Assembly: GCA_039934375.1 (NCBI GenBank)
Contig: JBDTMH010000093.1
Span: 1 to 15,810, forward strand
DNA length: 15,810 bases
Direction of reading: 5' to 3'
From: CAISIP01 sp039934375
Lineage (GTDB): Bacteria; Pseudomonadota; Gammaproteobacteria; Burkholderiales; Burkholderiaceae_C
The translations under genes were made by a program, and so were the position numbers. Below, piece after piece: positions 7,331-14,469 of the stretch. Each line of letters starts with the position of its first letter. Position 1 is the first letter of the stretch. Under the pieces are notes generated by a model. That model searched no databases. It saw only the letters and a list, made by a program, of their open reading frames with translations, and was not told where the DNA came from.

Positions 7331-7542
7331 TCAAGGCTTGCGTTGCTCCAGCGTCAAGCCGACCGCCGTGCGGGCCGGGAAACCCTTCCAATAGGTATGG
7401 TCCGCCTTGAGCGTGCCGTTCTCCTCGGCCGACCATTTGCCGTCGCGGGCTTTCTCGACCAGGTTCTCTGTGCCATGGCGGTGCCGCTGGCGCCGAGCAG
7501 GGCGCAACAAAGAGAGGTCGCAAGCAAGGCCTGTCGGAACAT
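7331..7542 (-). pseudogene. Small exported protein, broken by a one-base frameshift
   Basis: ATG 7542 has a good Shine-Dalgarno sequence (GGAGAC) and encodes a classic signal peptide, MFRQALLATSLCCALLGASG then TAMA, with a likely signal peptidase I site after AMA near residue 24. In that frame the rest is full of AGA, AGG and ATA codons and looks non-coding. From about 7468, the -1 frame instead gives 45 codons starting ENLVEKARDGKWSAEENG and ending LTLEQRKP at TGA 7333-7331. By my count 38 of these 45 codons end in G or C, and there are no rare Arg codons. Adding one base near 7466-7470 would give an intact 70-aa secreted protein. I do not recognise the family. This is either a recent inactivating deletion or a sequencing error; no slippery heptamer for programmed frameshifting is visible at the junction. 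Confidence 0.65.
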
Positions 7543-7671
7543 GGGTATTGTCTCCAGTGATGACGATCGGTGCAGAGACTTGCGCGTGTGGCGCCGGGCA
7601 CAGTCACACGCGCCGGCCTGCGCCCGCACGGGACAAGTGCTGCGAGCATACCCGGCAAGCATGGCCCGCGC

Positions 7672-7698
7672 TTGCCACAGGTCTGGCTCGCCCATAAT
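7672..7698 (+). promoter_or_regulatory. Promoter of pgpA-pncC, likely leaderless
   Basis: TTGCCA (7672-7677, five of six to TTGACA) and CATAAT (7693-7698, five of six to TATAAT) are separated by 15 bp, slightly short of optimal. The -10 ends 6 nt before the pgpA ATG at 7705, which places the transcription start at the start codon. Confidence 0.5.
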
Positions 7699-7704
7699 CC
7701 GGTC

Positions 7705-8274
7705 ATGGATGAACATGAATCCGCGACACGCCCCTCCGAAGCGCCGCTGGCGCGGGTCGGCGTGTCGTTCCTGCTGGCGCATCCGGCGCACTTCATCGCA
7801 CTGGGCTTCGGCTCTGGGCTCAGCCGCTGGGCGCCCGGCACCTCAGGCACCTTGTGGGCCTGGATGGCATTCCTGGCCATGCAGGCCTGGCTCAGCCCGG
7901 TGCAAATCGCCTGGGTCATCGCGCTGTCATGGCCCGTGGGCTGGTGGGCCTGCAGCGTGTGCGCACGCCACATGCGGGTGCTCGACCCGGGCAGCATCGT
8001 CTGGGACGAGGTCGCCGCATTTTGGCTGGTGTTGTGGCTGCTGATGCCGGCCGGCCTGTGGGCCCAACTGGTCGCTTTCGCGCTGTTCCGCTTTTTCGAT
8101 GCGGTCAAGCCCGGACCGGTGGCCTGGGCCGACCGCCTGTTCCACGGCGTGGACGTCGTGCGCGACCGCCAGGCCTGGAACAAGGCCGCTGTGGGCATCA
8201 TGCTCGACGATCTGGTGGCCGCCATGTGCACACTGCTGGTGATCGCTGTATGGATCCGGTGGTCTCCGATATGA
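7705..8274 (+). CDS. pgpA: Phosphatidylglycerophosphatase A
   Basis: PgpA removes the phosphate from phosphatidylglycerophosphate to give phosphatidylglycerol in the inner membrane. The 189-aa product has family motifs: GFGSGLSRWAPGTSGTLWAW (34-53), DPGSIVWDEVAAF, FRFFDAVKPGPVAWADRL and GIMLDDLVAA, with hydrophobic helices between. The frame is open further upstream (ATG 7570), but that extension is low-complexity and unlike the family. A promoter -10 lies directly before ATG 7705 and no Shine-Dalgarno sequence is seen. The stop overlaps the pncC start as ATGA, so the two genes are translationally coupled. Confidence 0.93.
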   Translation: MDEHESATRPSEAPLARVGVSFLLAHPAHFIALGFGSGLSRWAPGTSGTLWAWMAFLAMQAWLSPVQIAWVIALSWPVGWWACSVCARHMRVLDPGSIVWDEVAAFWLVLWLLMPAGLWAQLVAFALFRFFDAVKPGPVAWADRLFHGVDVVRDRQAWNKAAVGIMLDDLVAAMCTLLVIAVWIRWSPI

Positions 8275-8798
8275 CGAATCCAGACGCGTTTTCCACGTCC
8301 GAACTGTGTCAGGCCCTGGCCGACGCGTTGCAGCAGCGCGGCTGGATGATGGCGACGGCCGAGAGTTGCACCGGCGGCCTGATTGCCGGCGCCTGTACCG
8401 ACCTGAGCGGCTCCAGCAACTGGTTCGAACGGGGTTTCGTCACCTATTCGAACCAGGCCAAGACGGATTTGCTCGGTGTCGACGCGCGCGCGCTGCAAAC
8501 CGAAGGTGCGGTCAGTGAAGCGGTGGCGCGGGCCATGGTGCAGGGCGCACTGCGCCACGCACCGGTGCAAGTGGCAGTTGCCGTCACCGGCGTCGCCGGC
8601 CCGACTGGCGGCAGTCCGGCCAAGCCGGTCGGCACGGTCTGGTTCGGCTGGAACATCGATGGCGCGGTGAGCACCCAGGTTCAGCATTTCGCCGGCGACC
8701 GCGCCGCCGTGCGCGCAGCAACCGTGCAACACGCACTGGCGCAGTTGCTCGCGCTCACCAGCGGCACGCCGGCCGCAGCCTCGGGACATGGCGACTGA
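8271..8798 (+). CDS. pncC: Nicotinamide-nucleotide amidohydrolase (CinA C-terminal domain)
   Basis: PncC deamidates nicotinamide mononucleotide to nicotinic acid mononucleotide, recycling the NMN released by DNA ligase. The 175-aa protein is a stand-alone CinA C-terminal domain. ATAESCTGGLIAG (with the catalytic Ser in ESC), FVTYSNQAKTDLLGV (with the conserved Lys), EGAVSEAVARAM and AVTGVAGPTGGSPAKPVGTV are all present. The ATG overlaps the pgpA stop by 4 bp. The last 11 bp overlap the next gene, so this is the middle member of a tight three-gene unit. Confidence 0.94.
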   Translation: MTNPDAFSTSELCQALADALQQRGWMMATAESCTGGLIAGACTDLSGSSNWFERGFVTYSNQAKTDLLGVDARALQTEGAVSEAVARAMVQGALRHAPVQVAVAVTGVAGPTGGSPAKPVGTVWFGWNIDGAVSTQVQHFAGDRAAVRAATVQHALAQLLALTSGTPAAASGHGD

Positions 8799-9162
8799 GT
8801 CGGCTGCGCCGCGCAAACGCGCGCGCGGCAAGCGCGTACCGCGCAGTCAGCATTACCATGTCTACGTGGTCGAGTTGTCCGACGAGGTCTGGAACCTGAC
8901 GCGTTTTCGCAACGCCAATCCGGAATACCAGCTCGGCAAACCGTTCGTCTACGTCGGCATGACCGGGCTGGACCCGGATCTGCGCTTCGACAAGCACAAG
9001 GCCGGCATCCAGTCGAGCGGCTATGTACGTCGCTTTGGCCTGCGCCTGTTGCCGGGCCTGTATGCGATGTACAACCCGATGCCCTATGAGGGCGCACGCG
9101 ACATGGAGGTGGAGCTCGGTATCGCGCTGCGCGAAGCCGGTTATGGCGTATGGCAGGCATGA
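8788..9162 (+). CDS. GIY-YIG-nuclease-like small protein
   Basis: A 124-aa basic protein of unproven function. The pattern HYHVYVVEL (22-30), FVYVGMTG (53-60), R66, KH (69-70) and DMEVEL (105-110) resembles the GIY-YIG endonuclease core, in which two Tyr, an Arg, a His and a Glu form the active site. Here the first two motifs are about 30 residues apart, wider than usual, so the fold assignment is an inference. The first 20 residues are rich in Arg and Lys. The ATG lies 11 bp inside the end of pncC, so expression depends on that operon. I do not know an experimental role for this family. Confidence 0.8.
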   Translation: MATESAAPRKRARGKRVPRSQHYHVYVVELSDEVWNLTRFRNANPEYQLGKPFVYVGMTGLDPDLRFDKHKAGIQSSGYVRRFGLRLLPGLYAMYNPMPYEGARDMEVELGIALREAGYGVWQA

Positions 9163-9172
9163 CGCCCGTCGT

Positions 9173-9186
9173 CGCGGCGAACCGCG
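9173..9186. terminator. GC-rich hairpin in the convergent gap
   Basis: CGCGG (9173-9177) and CCGCG (9182-9186) pair over a CGAA loop within the 27 bp between two converging genes. No T run follows on either strand, so it is a weak candidate for a shared terminator or 3'-end stabiliser. Confidence 0.3.
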
Positions 9187-9189
9187 CGA

Positions 9190-10365
9190 TCAGACCACGT
9201 TGATCTCGCGCAGTGGCTGCCCGTCGATCACCCGTTGCCAGCCAAACTCGGACAGATCCAGGGTCTCGAATCGTCCTGCGACCAGCAACTCGGCCAAGGC
9301 GCGCCCGACCGCCGGAGCCTGTTGCAGGCCATGGCCGCTGAAACCGTTGGCGAACAGCAGGTTGGACACCGCGGGATGCGCTCCCAGGATCAGGTTGTGG
9401 TCCAGCGTGTTGACGTCGTAGTGGCCGGCCCAGGAGTGCGCCACGCGCAAGGCCTCGAAACCCGCAACGCGGTGCGCCAGCGCCGGCCAGATCGTGTCAT
9501 CGAACAGGGCATGCTGCACGTCGAAATCGAAACACTCGGGGTCCTGGTCCGCCGGCAACGCGACGCCGCACAAAAAGCCGGTACCTTCCGGACGGAAATA
9601 CACGCCGCCGGGATCGATGACCAGCGGGCATGCCGCCAGCTGCGCCGGCGAGTGGAAGAAAAACACGCAGCGCTTGCGCGACTGCACCGGCAATTCCAGG
9701 CCGGCGCTCGCGGCCAACGCTGGCGCCCCGGTGCCGGCGGCGTTGACCACGGCGCCACAGGCCAGTTCGCTGCCGTCCTGCAAACGCAGCGCCGTGATCC
9801 GGTCGCCGCGCCGCTGCAACCCGGCCACACGCGCGGCGCGGTAGACCACGCCCTGCGCAATCGCCTTGCGCCGAAAAGCATGCATCAGGCTGTGTGCGTC
9901 CAGCCAGCCTTCACCCGACAGGCCCAATGAACCGGCGGCCAGATCCTGCGTCTGCAGCCATGGGAAACGCAGCGCCAGTGCCTGCGGCGCCAGCAGGGTC
10001 ACATCGACATCACAGCGCCGCTGCACCGCGTGGTTGGCCTGCAGGCCAGCCAATCCGTCGGCCGTGGCCAGAAACAGGTAACCCGCCTCATGAAAGCCGA
10101 CGTCGGGTGCCACGCCGTCGACTGCCAGGTGCTCGCCCACGGCTTGAATGAACCGGGTGCCGAACTGCGACATCCGGATATTGCCCGGTGTCGAGAACTG
10201 GTGCCGGATCGACGCCAGCGAACGCGTGGTGGCGCAAGTGGTGTAGGTCGGGTCGGCCTCAAGCACCAGCAGCGAGCCGGTGAAGCCCGGGTGCGCCGAC
10301 AGGAAATACGCAGCGGCACTGCCCACCACCGCGCCACCGGCAATCACGACATCGAAGCTTTCCAT
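9190..10365 (-). CDS. FAD-dependent oxidoreductase, DadA/FOXRED1-like
   Basis: A 391-aa D-amino-acid-oxidase-fold flavoprotein. The N-terminal dinucleotide motif AGGAVVGSAAAY (9-20) and E36 at the end of the second strand bind FAD. RSLASIRHQFSTPGNIRMSQ (48-67) and the C-terminal LLFANGFSGHGLQQAPAVGR are typical of the FOXRED1/sarcosine-oxidase-like branch, which oxidises secondary or N-methyl amines or amino acids. The substrate cannot be assigned. GGGAG lies 6 nt before the ATG. It is 105 bp downstream of the hydratase gene on the same strand and may share its transcript. Confidence 0.9.
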   Translation of the reverse strand: MESFDVVIAGGAVVGSAAAYFLSAHPGFTGSLLVLEADPTYTTCATTRSLASIRHQFSTPGNIRMSQFGTRFIQAVGEHLAVDGVAPDVGFHEAGYLFLATADGLAGLQANHAVQRRCDVDVTLLAPQALALRFPWLQTQDLAAGSLGLSGEGWLDAHSLMHAFRRKAIAQGVVYRAARVAGLQRRGDRITALRLQDGSELACGAVVNAAGTGAPALAASAGLELPVQSRKRCVFFFHSPAQLAACPLVIDPGGVYFRPEGTGFLCGVALPADQDPECFDFDVQHALFDDTIWPALAHRVAGFEALRVAHSWAGHYDVNTLDHNLILGAHPAVSNLLFANGFSGHGLQQAPAVGRALAELLVAGRFETLDLSEFGWQRVIDGQPLREINVV

Positions 10366-10426
10366 CCGCTACTCCCAAGTGATGGCCTGCGCCGCTCAGA
10401 CGCGGCAGACACGGCTGCGTGACGCT

Positions 10427-10436
10427 GCACGCGTGC
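10427..10436. other. 10-bp perfect palindrome in the hydratase-oxidoreductase gap
   Basis: GCACGCGTGC is a perfect palindrome in the 105-bp gap (10366-10470). It could be a small operator or simply chance in GC-rich DNA; no promoter is clearly associated with it. Confidence 0.2.
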
Positions 10437-10470
10437 CCGGCGGCCTATCTGGCCCATGCTGCGTGCAAGC

Positions 10471-11268
10471 TCATTCGAACCGCACCTGCAGGCGCGACAG
10501 CGGCGCGCTGAAATCGGCGACCCAGCTCTGACCGGCTTCGACCGGCCAGGCGTCGGTCCAGGTGCCGGTGGTGACCACATCCCCCGGCAAGACATCGGGC
10601 GCACCCGGACATGGGTGCAAGGTACGCAGGAAATGCTGCAATGCCAGCAAAGGGCCATCGAGCACGTTGGCGCCGACTCCCCGGTCGACCGCCTTCTTGT
10701 CCTGGCGCAGCACCACTTTTGCGCCGGCCAGCGCCGCCTGCAATTCGGCCGGGTTTGACCCCAGCTCGTTGCGCGCGATCCGGCGCCCGATCAGCAGCCT
10801 GGCATGCAGCCCCCCGTCGGCCACCGCGTCGGCCGGCGTGAACTTCCAGTCGGGCAGATGCGATTGCACGATCTCGAAACCCGGCGCGACCCAGTCGATG
10901 GCATCGAACAAGTCATCCAGCGATGCCCCCGGCGGCGGAGTGGCGCACATGCCGAATACCGTCTCCGGCTCGATGCGCGGCTGGCAGGTGTTGCGCAGCG
11001 ACACCAGTCCCCGGCCTTCGCAGAAGATCAGGCTGGTGTTCCAGACCGTACCCCAGATTGGCGCAAACACGTTGTAACGCGGCCAGATGCCGCGGTTGGT
11101 GAAGCCGATCTTGAAACCGCGTGGCAGTTCGCCTCGATCGATCCGCAATTGCCGCAGCGCCAGTTGTCGCTGGTAAGCCAGCGCGACGTCGGTGGCAGCG
11201 GCCCCTTCCTGGGTCGGCGGCCAGAGCTGGCCGTTGTCGAAGTGCTCCAGCAGTTGCTGTGGTGTCAT
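10471..11268 (-). CDS. 2-keto-4-pentenoate hydratase / fumarylacetoacetate hydrolase-family protein
   Basis: A 265-aa member of the FAH superfamily, close to MhpD-type hydratases that add water to 2-hydroxypentadienoate-like intermediates of aromatic breakdown. Visible features are GFKIGFTNRGIW, the metal-site region RIEPETVFGM, the DWVAPGFEIVQSHLPDWKF segment, a GVGANVLDGPLLAL stretch and the PGDVVTTGTWTDAWPV loop typical of the fold. I chose ATG 11268 because GGAGA lies about 7 nt upstream; the frame extends to 11322 without similarity. No other aromatic-degradation gene is in the window, so the pathway is unknown. The next gene on the strand is the FAD oxidoreductase. Confidence 0.86.
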   Translation of the reverse strand: MTPQQLLEHFDNGQLWPPTQEGAAATDVALAYQRQLALRQLRIDRGELPRGFKIGFTNRGIWPRYNVFAPIWGTVWNTSLIFCEGRGLVSLRNTCQPRIEPETVFGMCATPPPGASLDDLFDAIDWVAPGFEIVQSHLPDWKFTPADAVADGGLHARLLIGRRIARNELGSNPAELQAALAGAKVVLRQDKKAVDRGVGANVLDGPLLALQHFLRTLHPCPGAPDVLPGDVVTTGTWTDAWPVEAGQSWVADFSAPLSRLQVRFE

Positions 11269-11342
11269 CAAAAGGTCTCCTGCAAGGAATGGTGGCTCAA
11301 AAATGTGGCAGGCGTTGCCCAATGACCGGACCGACCCGCAGC

Positions 11343-11588
11343 TCAGCCGGTCGAAGCTGCTGCATCGCCTGTCTTGCGGCCGTTTCGCAGCGGCGCCAGC
11401 AGATCCTTCAGTCCGTTGTGGTCGATCTCGTGCATCAGGGCCAGCAAACGGCCGATCTCGCCCGGCGGAAACCCTTCGCGGGCAAACCAGTTCAGGTAGT
11501 TGCCAGGCAGGTCGGCCAGGATACGGCCCTTGTGTTTACCAAACGGCATTTCCCGCGTCATAAGCAATTCCAGCATGTTGCAATCCAT
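11343..11588 (-). CDS. DUF3820 family protein
   Basis: An 81-aa protein matching the DUF3820 pattern: MPFGKHKGRILADLPGNYLN (14-33), then WFAREGFPPGEIGRL and HEIDHNGLKDLLAPLR. Members are sometimes labelled quorum-sensing-regulated virulence factor, but I know of no firm biochemical function. The frame is open upstream to 11840, but that stretch is Cys-rich and not family-like. ATG 11588 gives 13 residues before MPFG, as I recall for relatives; ATG 11576 is an alternative. No Shine-Dalgarno sequence is evident, and a GACAAT box ends 7 nt upstream, so a leaderless start is possible. Confidence 0.83.
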   Translation of the reverse strand: MDCNMLELLMTREMPFGKHKGRILADLPGNYLNWFAREGFPPGEIGRLLALMHEIDHNGLKDLLAPLRNGRKTGDAAASTG

Positions 11589-11691
11589 CGGGAGCATTGT
11601 CAGGGATTGGCCATAGCCTGGCGCAACAGTCAGGAGCCCGGCAACCGACTTCGTGCACGCCGGGTCCGGACATCGGCTCGGCAAAACCGCT

Positions 11692-11721
11692 ATTGTGAAA
11701 TCACCCGGGGTCCACCACAAT
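11692..11721. promoter_or_regulatory. Symmetric bidirectional promoter-like inverted repeat
   Basis: ATTGTG (11692-11697) and CACAAT (11716-11721) form an inverted repeat with an 18-bp spacer. On the plus strand this reads TTGTGA-17 bp-CACAAT, and on the minus strand TTGTGG-17 bp-CACAAT, so each half supplies a -35 for one strand and a -10 for the other. It lies between the divergent DUF3820 and NTF2-like genes, giving leaders of about 70-97 nt. It could equally be an operator or a chance repeat. The rest of the 209-bp gap (11589-11797) shows nothing else clear. Confidence 0.35.
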
Positions 11722-11797
11722 CGCATGATTCGGAGACACAGCATTACAAGATTGCATACTTGCCCGGGCCCAGCTTCAGCGGCGCGATGAGACAGAC

Positions 11798-12310
11798 ATG
11801 CATCCACATCGCAGCACACTGACGCGTTTCTACAACGCATTTGCGCATCTCGACCCGGCCACGATGGCCCGGTGTTATGCGCCCGAGGCCCAATTCCAGG
11901 ATGAGGTTTTCATGCTCGACGGCAGGGACCAGGTCATGGCCATGTGGTTCATGTTGTGCGAATCGCTGGATGGCGGTGGCCGGGTTGACTGGAAGCTGAA
12001 TTACCGCATCGCATCGATCGACGCGCGCACTGCCCGTCTGCACTGGAGCGCGCATTACCATTTCGGCAAGGCCGGGCGGCCGGTCCACAACCGGATCACC
12101 GCAAGCTTCCGCTTCGACGATGCCGGCCGGATCACACACCACCACGACAGCTTCGACTTCTGGCGCTGGTCGCGCCAGGCGCTGGGATTTCCAGGGCTGC
12201 TGCTGGGCTGGTCGCCTTTGCTGCGCCGACAGGTCCGCAGCCGCGCCCATGCCGGTCTGGACCGCTACATCGCCCAACTGCAGGCAAGCGCGCCAGCGCC
12301 ACCCCTATGA
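11798..12310 (+). CDS. NTF2-like (SnoaL-type) protein
   Basis: A 170-aa protein with the cone-shaped NTF2/SnoaL pattern: LTRFYNAFAHLDPATMARCY (8-27), APEAQFQDEVFMLDGRDQVMAMW, then strands ending in FRFDDAGRITHHHDSFDFWRW. Relatives include small isomerases, lyases and binding proteins, and the substrate is not predictable. A GAGA Shine-Dalgarno-like sequence lies 5 nt before the ATG. The C-terminal 40 residues after the fold are Arg-rich and include LGFPGLLLGWSPLLRRQVRS, perhaps a membrane-surface helix. The next gene begins 34 bp downstream on the same strand, so the two are probably one operon. Confidence 0.85.
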   Translation: MHPHRSTLTRFYNAFAHLDPATMARCYAPEAQFQDEVFMLDGRDQVMAMWFMLCESLDGGGRVDWKLNYRIASIDARTARLHWSAHYHFGKAGRPVHNRITASFRFDDAGRITHHHDSFDFWRWSRQALGFPGLLLGWSPLLRRQVRSRAHAGLDRYIAQLQASAPAPPL

Positions 12311-12344
12311 CATTGACGGCATTGACGACACTGGAGACTGCTGC

Positions 12345-14009
12345 ATGCTGGTACGCCTGAACGAACTCTTTCCGATTCGCTACACGGTGTTCGCACTGAG
12401 TGTGCTGGGCCTGCTGGCCAGCATCTTCAGATTGCTGGCGTTTGGCGTCGGTGCCCTGCAGATGTTGCTGCTGCTGGCCCTGGTGGCCGTGGGCGTCTAC
12501 GACCTGTTGCAGCCGCGGCGATCCATTCTGCGCAATTACCCGATCATCGGCCACCTGCGCTACATGCTCGAATACGTGCGGCCCGAGATCCGTCAGTATT
12601 TCCTCGAAGCCGACAACGACGCAGCTCCGTTCTCTCGCGCGCAGCGCTCGCTGGTCTATCAGCGCGCCAAGGGCGACTCTGACAAGCGCCCGTTCGGAAC
12701 CCAGCTCAACGTGCATGCCGAGGGTTACGAATGGATCAACCATTCGATGGCCCCCAGCCACATCGAATCCCACGATTTCCGGATCTGGATCGGCGGAACC
12801 CCGCAACAGGTCGCGGCCCGCAGCAGCAGCGAGGGGCAGTGTACCCAGCCCTACAACGCCAGCATCTTCAACATTTCAGCCATGAGTTTCGGTGCGCTCA
12901 GCGCCAATGCCATCCTCGCGCTCAATGCCGGTGCCGCCAAAGGCCGGTTCGCCCACGATACCGGCGAAGGATCGATCTCGGTCCACCATCGGCGCCATGG
13001 CGGCGATCTGATCTGGGAGATCGGCTCGGGATATTTCGGCTGTCGCAACGACAACGGCAGCTTCAGCCCGGAGAAGTTCACGCAGAACGCCTGCGATCCA
13101 CAGGTCAAGATGATCGAGGTCAAGCTCAGCCAGGGTGCCAAACCCGGTCATGGCGGTGTGCTGCCGGGCGCCAAGGTCACACTGGAGATCGCGCACGCGC
13201 GTGGCATTCCGGTGGGTGTGGACTGCAACTCGCCCGCCGGCCACAGTGCGTTCGGCACCCCGCTGGAACTGATGGCATTCATCACCCGGCTGCGGACCCT
13301 GTCCGGTGGCAAGCCCACCGGCTTCAAGCTGTGCATCGGCCATCCCTGGGAGTGGTTCGCCATCGTCAAGGCGATGCTGGCCACCGGCGTCACGCCCGAC
13401 TTCATCGTCGTCGACGGCGCCGAGGGCGGTACCGGTGCAGCGCCGGTCGAATTCACCAACCATGTCGGGTCTCCGCTGCAGGAAGGCCTGCTGCTGGTGC
13501 ACAACACCTTGCGCGGCGCCGGACTGCGCGAGCGCATCCGCATCGGCTGCGCAGGCAAGGTGATCAGTGCATTCGACATCACGCGCATGATGGCGCTGGG
13601 CGCCGACTGGTGCAACAGCGCGCGCGGTTTCATGTTCTCGCTGGGCTGCCTGCAGGCGCAGACCTGCCACACCGGCAATTGCCCCACCGGTGTCACAACC
13701 CAGGATCCGCTGCGCCAGCAGTCACTGGTGGTGGTCGACAAGATCGAGCGCGTCCACAGCTACCACTCCATGACGCTGCACGCGCTCAAGGAACTGATCC
13801 AGGCTGCCGGACTGACCCATCCGGGCGAGGTGACGGCCCACCATATCGTGCGCCGTTCCACCGACGGCAAGGTCCGTTCGCTGGCGCAGTCGGTACTGAC
13901 ACAGATGCACGACGGCGCGCTCTTGCAGAGCGACATCGGCGGCCTGCCGCTGATCTACCGCCAGTCCTGGCCGCTGGCGCAGGCCGAGAGCTTCATGCTG
14001 CAGGCCTGA
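12345..14009 (+). CDS. Membrane-anchored FMN-binding glutamate-synthase-like protein
   Basis: A 554-aa protein related to the FMN/[3Fe-4S] domain of glutamate synthase, lacking the N-terminal amidotransferase domain. Two hydrophobic helices (about 13-34 and 37-55) anchor it to the inner membrane. The synthase domain shows NISAMSFGALS (176-186), KPGHGG (266-271), VDGAEGGTGAAP (356-367) and the cluster cysteines C435, C441 and C446 in LGCLQAQTCHTGNC. True glutamate synthase needs glutaminase and electron-donor partners, and neither is encoded nearby, so the reaction is unknown. ATG 12345 has GGAGA about 7 nt upstream; the longer open frame (12120) lies within the NTF2-like gene. Its 3' end overlaps the convergent PIN gene by 17 bp. 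Confidence 0.92.
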   Translation: MLVRLNELFPIRYTVFALSVLGLLASIFRLLAFGVGALQMLLLLALVAVGVYDLLQPRRSILRNYPIIGHLRYMLEYVRPEIRQYFLEADNDAAPFSRAQRSLVYQRAKGDSDKRPFGTQLNVHAEGYEWINHSMAPSHIESHDFRIWIGGTPQQVAARSSSEGQCTQPYNASIFNISAMSFGALSANAILALNAGAAKGRFAHDTGEGSISVHHRRHGGDLIWEIGSGYFGCRNDNGSFSPEKFTQNACDPQVKMIEVKLSQGAKPGHGGVLPGAKVTLEIAHARGIPVGVDCNSPAGHSAFGTPLELMAFITRLRTLSGGKPTGFKLCIGHPWEWFAIVKAMLATGVTPDFIVVDGAEGGTGAAPVEFTNHVGSPLQEGLLLVHNTLRGAGLRERIRIGCAGKVISAFDITRMMALGADWCNSARGFMFSLGCLQAQTCHTGNCPTGVTTQDPLRQQSLVVVDKIERVHSYHSMTLHALKELIQAAGLTHPGEVTAHHIVRRSTDGKVRSLAQSVLTQMHDGALLQSDIGGLPLIYRQSWPLAQAESFMLQA

Positions 14010-14469
14010 AGACCGACGCCACCGTCACGCCCCGCTCAGCCAGCGGACGGCGCAGACGCAGCACCGCCCGGTCCTTGCTCAGCAGCATGGCCTGCAGCAC
14101 CAGCGCCAGGTCGATGAACTTCTGATCGTCCGGATCGCGACAACGTGGTGGACCGGTGGCGACCTCGGGATGGACATGGCTCAGGCGATCGAACCGCGCC
14201 AGCAGCTGCGCGGGATCTGAATCGGATCCTCTCATCCATGCGTGCATGGCCGGGTAGCCCAGCACGCGCTGCAATTCGTCACGCATCGCCAAGGTCGCGT
14301 GCCAGACCAGGGCACCACAGGACAGTGCCTCGGACAGCGCCAGCGTCGAAGGGTCGCCAAACAGCAGCAGGTCGAGAACGATGTTGGTGTCGAGCACCAG
14401 CGCATGGCCCGCTGTAGGTGCGATGCCAGCGATCATGAACCATGTGCCGCGCAACGCGCTGCGGCTCAT
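13993..14469 (-). CDS. PIN-domain putative toxin (COG1569-like)
   Basis: A 158-aa predicted ribonuclease of the PIN fold, of the kind annotated as a toxin-antitoxin toxin component. Candidate metal-binding acids are D27 (LVLDTNIVLDLL), E65 (AMRDELQRVL), the D112/D114/D115 cluster in CRDPDDQKFIDLAL, and D133 in LLSKDRAV. I chose ATG 14469 because it overlaps the rlmL-like stop as ATGA and has AAGG 6 nt upstream; ATG 14436 would remove 11 residues. The frame is open to 14748, but that is the shadow of the upstream gene. No antitoxin-like ORF is adjacent, so a housekeeping RNA role coupled to the methyltransferase is as likely as a toxin role. Confidence 0.82.
   Translation of the reverse strand: MSRSALRGTWFMIAGIAPTAGHALVLDTNIVLDLLLFGDPSTLALSEALSCGALVWHATLAMRDELQRVLGYPAMHAWMRGSDSDPAQLLARFDRLSHVHPEVATGPPRCRDPDDQKFIDLALVLQAMLLSKDRAVLRLRRPLAERGVTVASVFRPAA

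Noticed and set aside
7466..7476. Programmed -1 ribosomal frameshift in the small exported gene
   Set aside because: No X-XXY-YYZ slippery heptamer lies at the frame switch, so a deletion or sequence error is more likely.
7317..8831. A 504-codon minus-strand open frame across pgpA and pncC
   Set aside because: It is antisense to two recognisable genes and has low-complexity composition.
12731..14125. A 464-codon plus-strand frame overlapping the glutamate-synthase-like gene
   Set aside because: It is Arg/Gln/His-rich with no motifs; the other frame carries FMN and Fe-S motifs.
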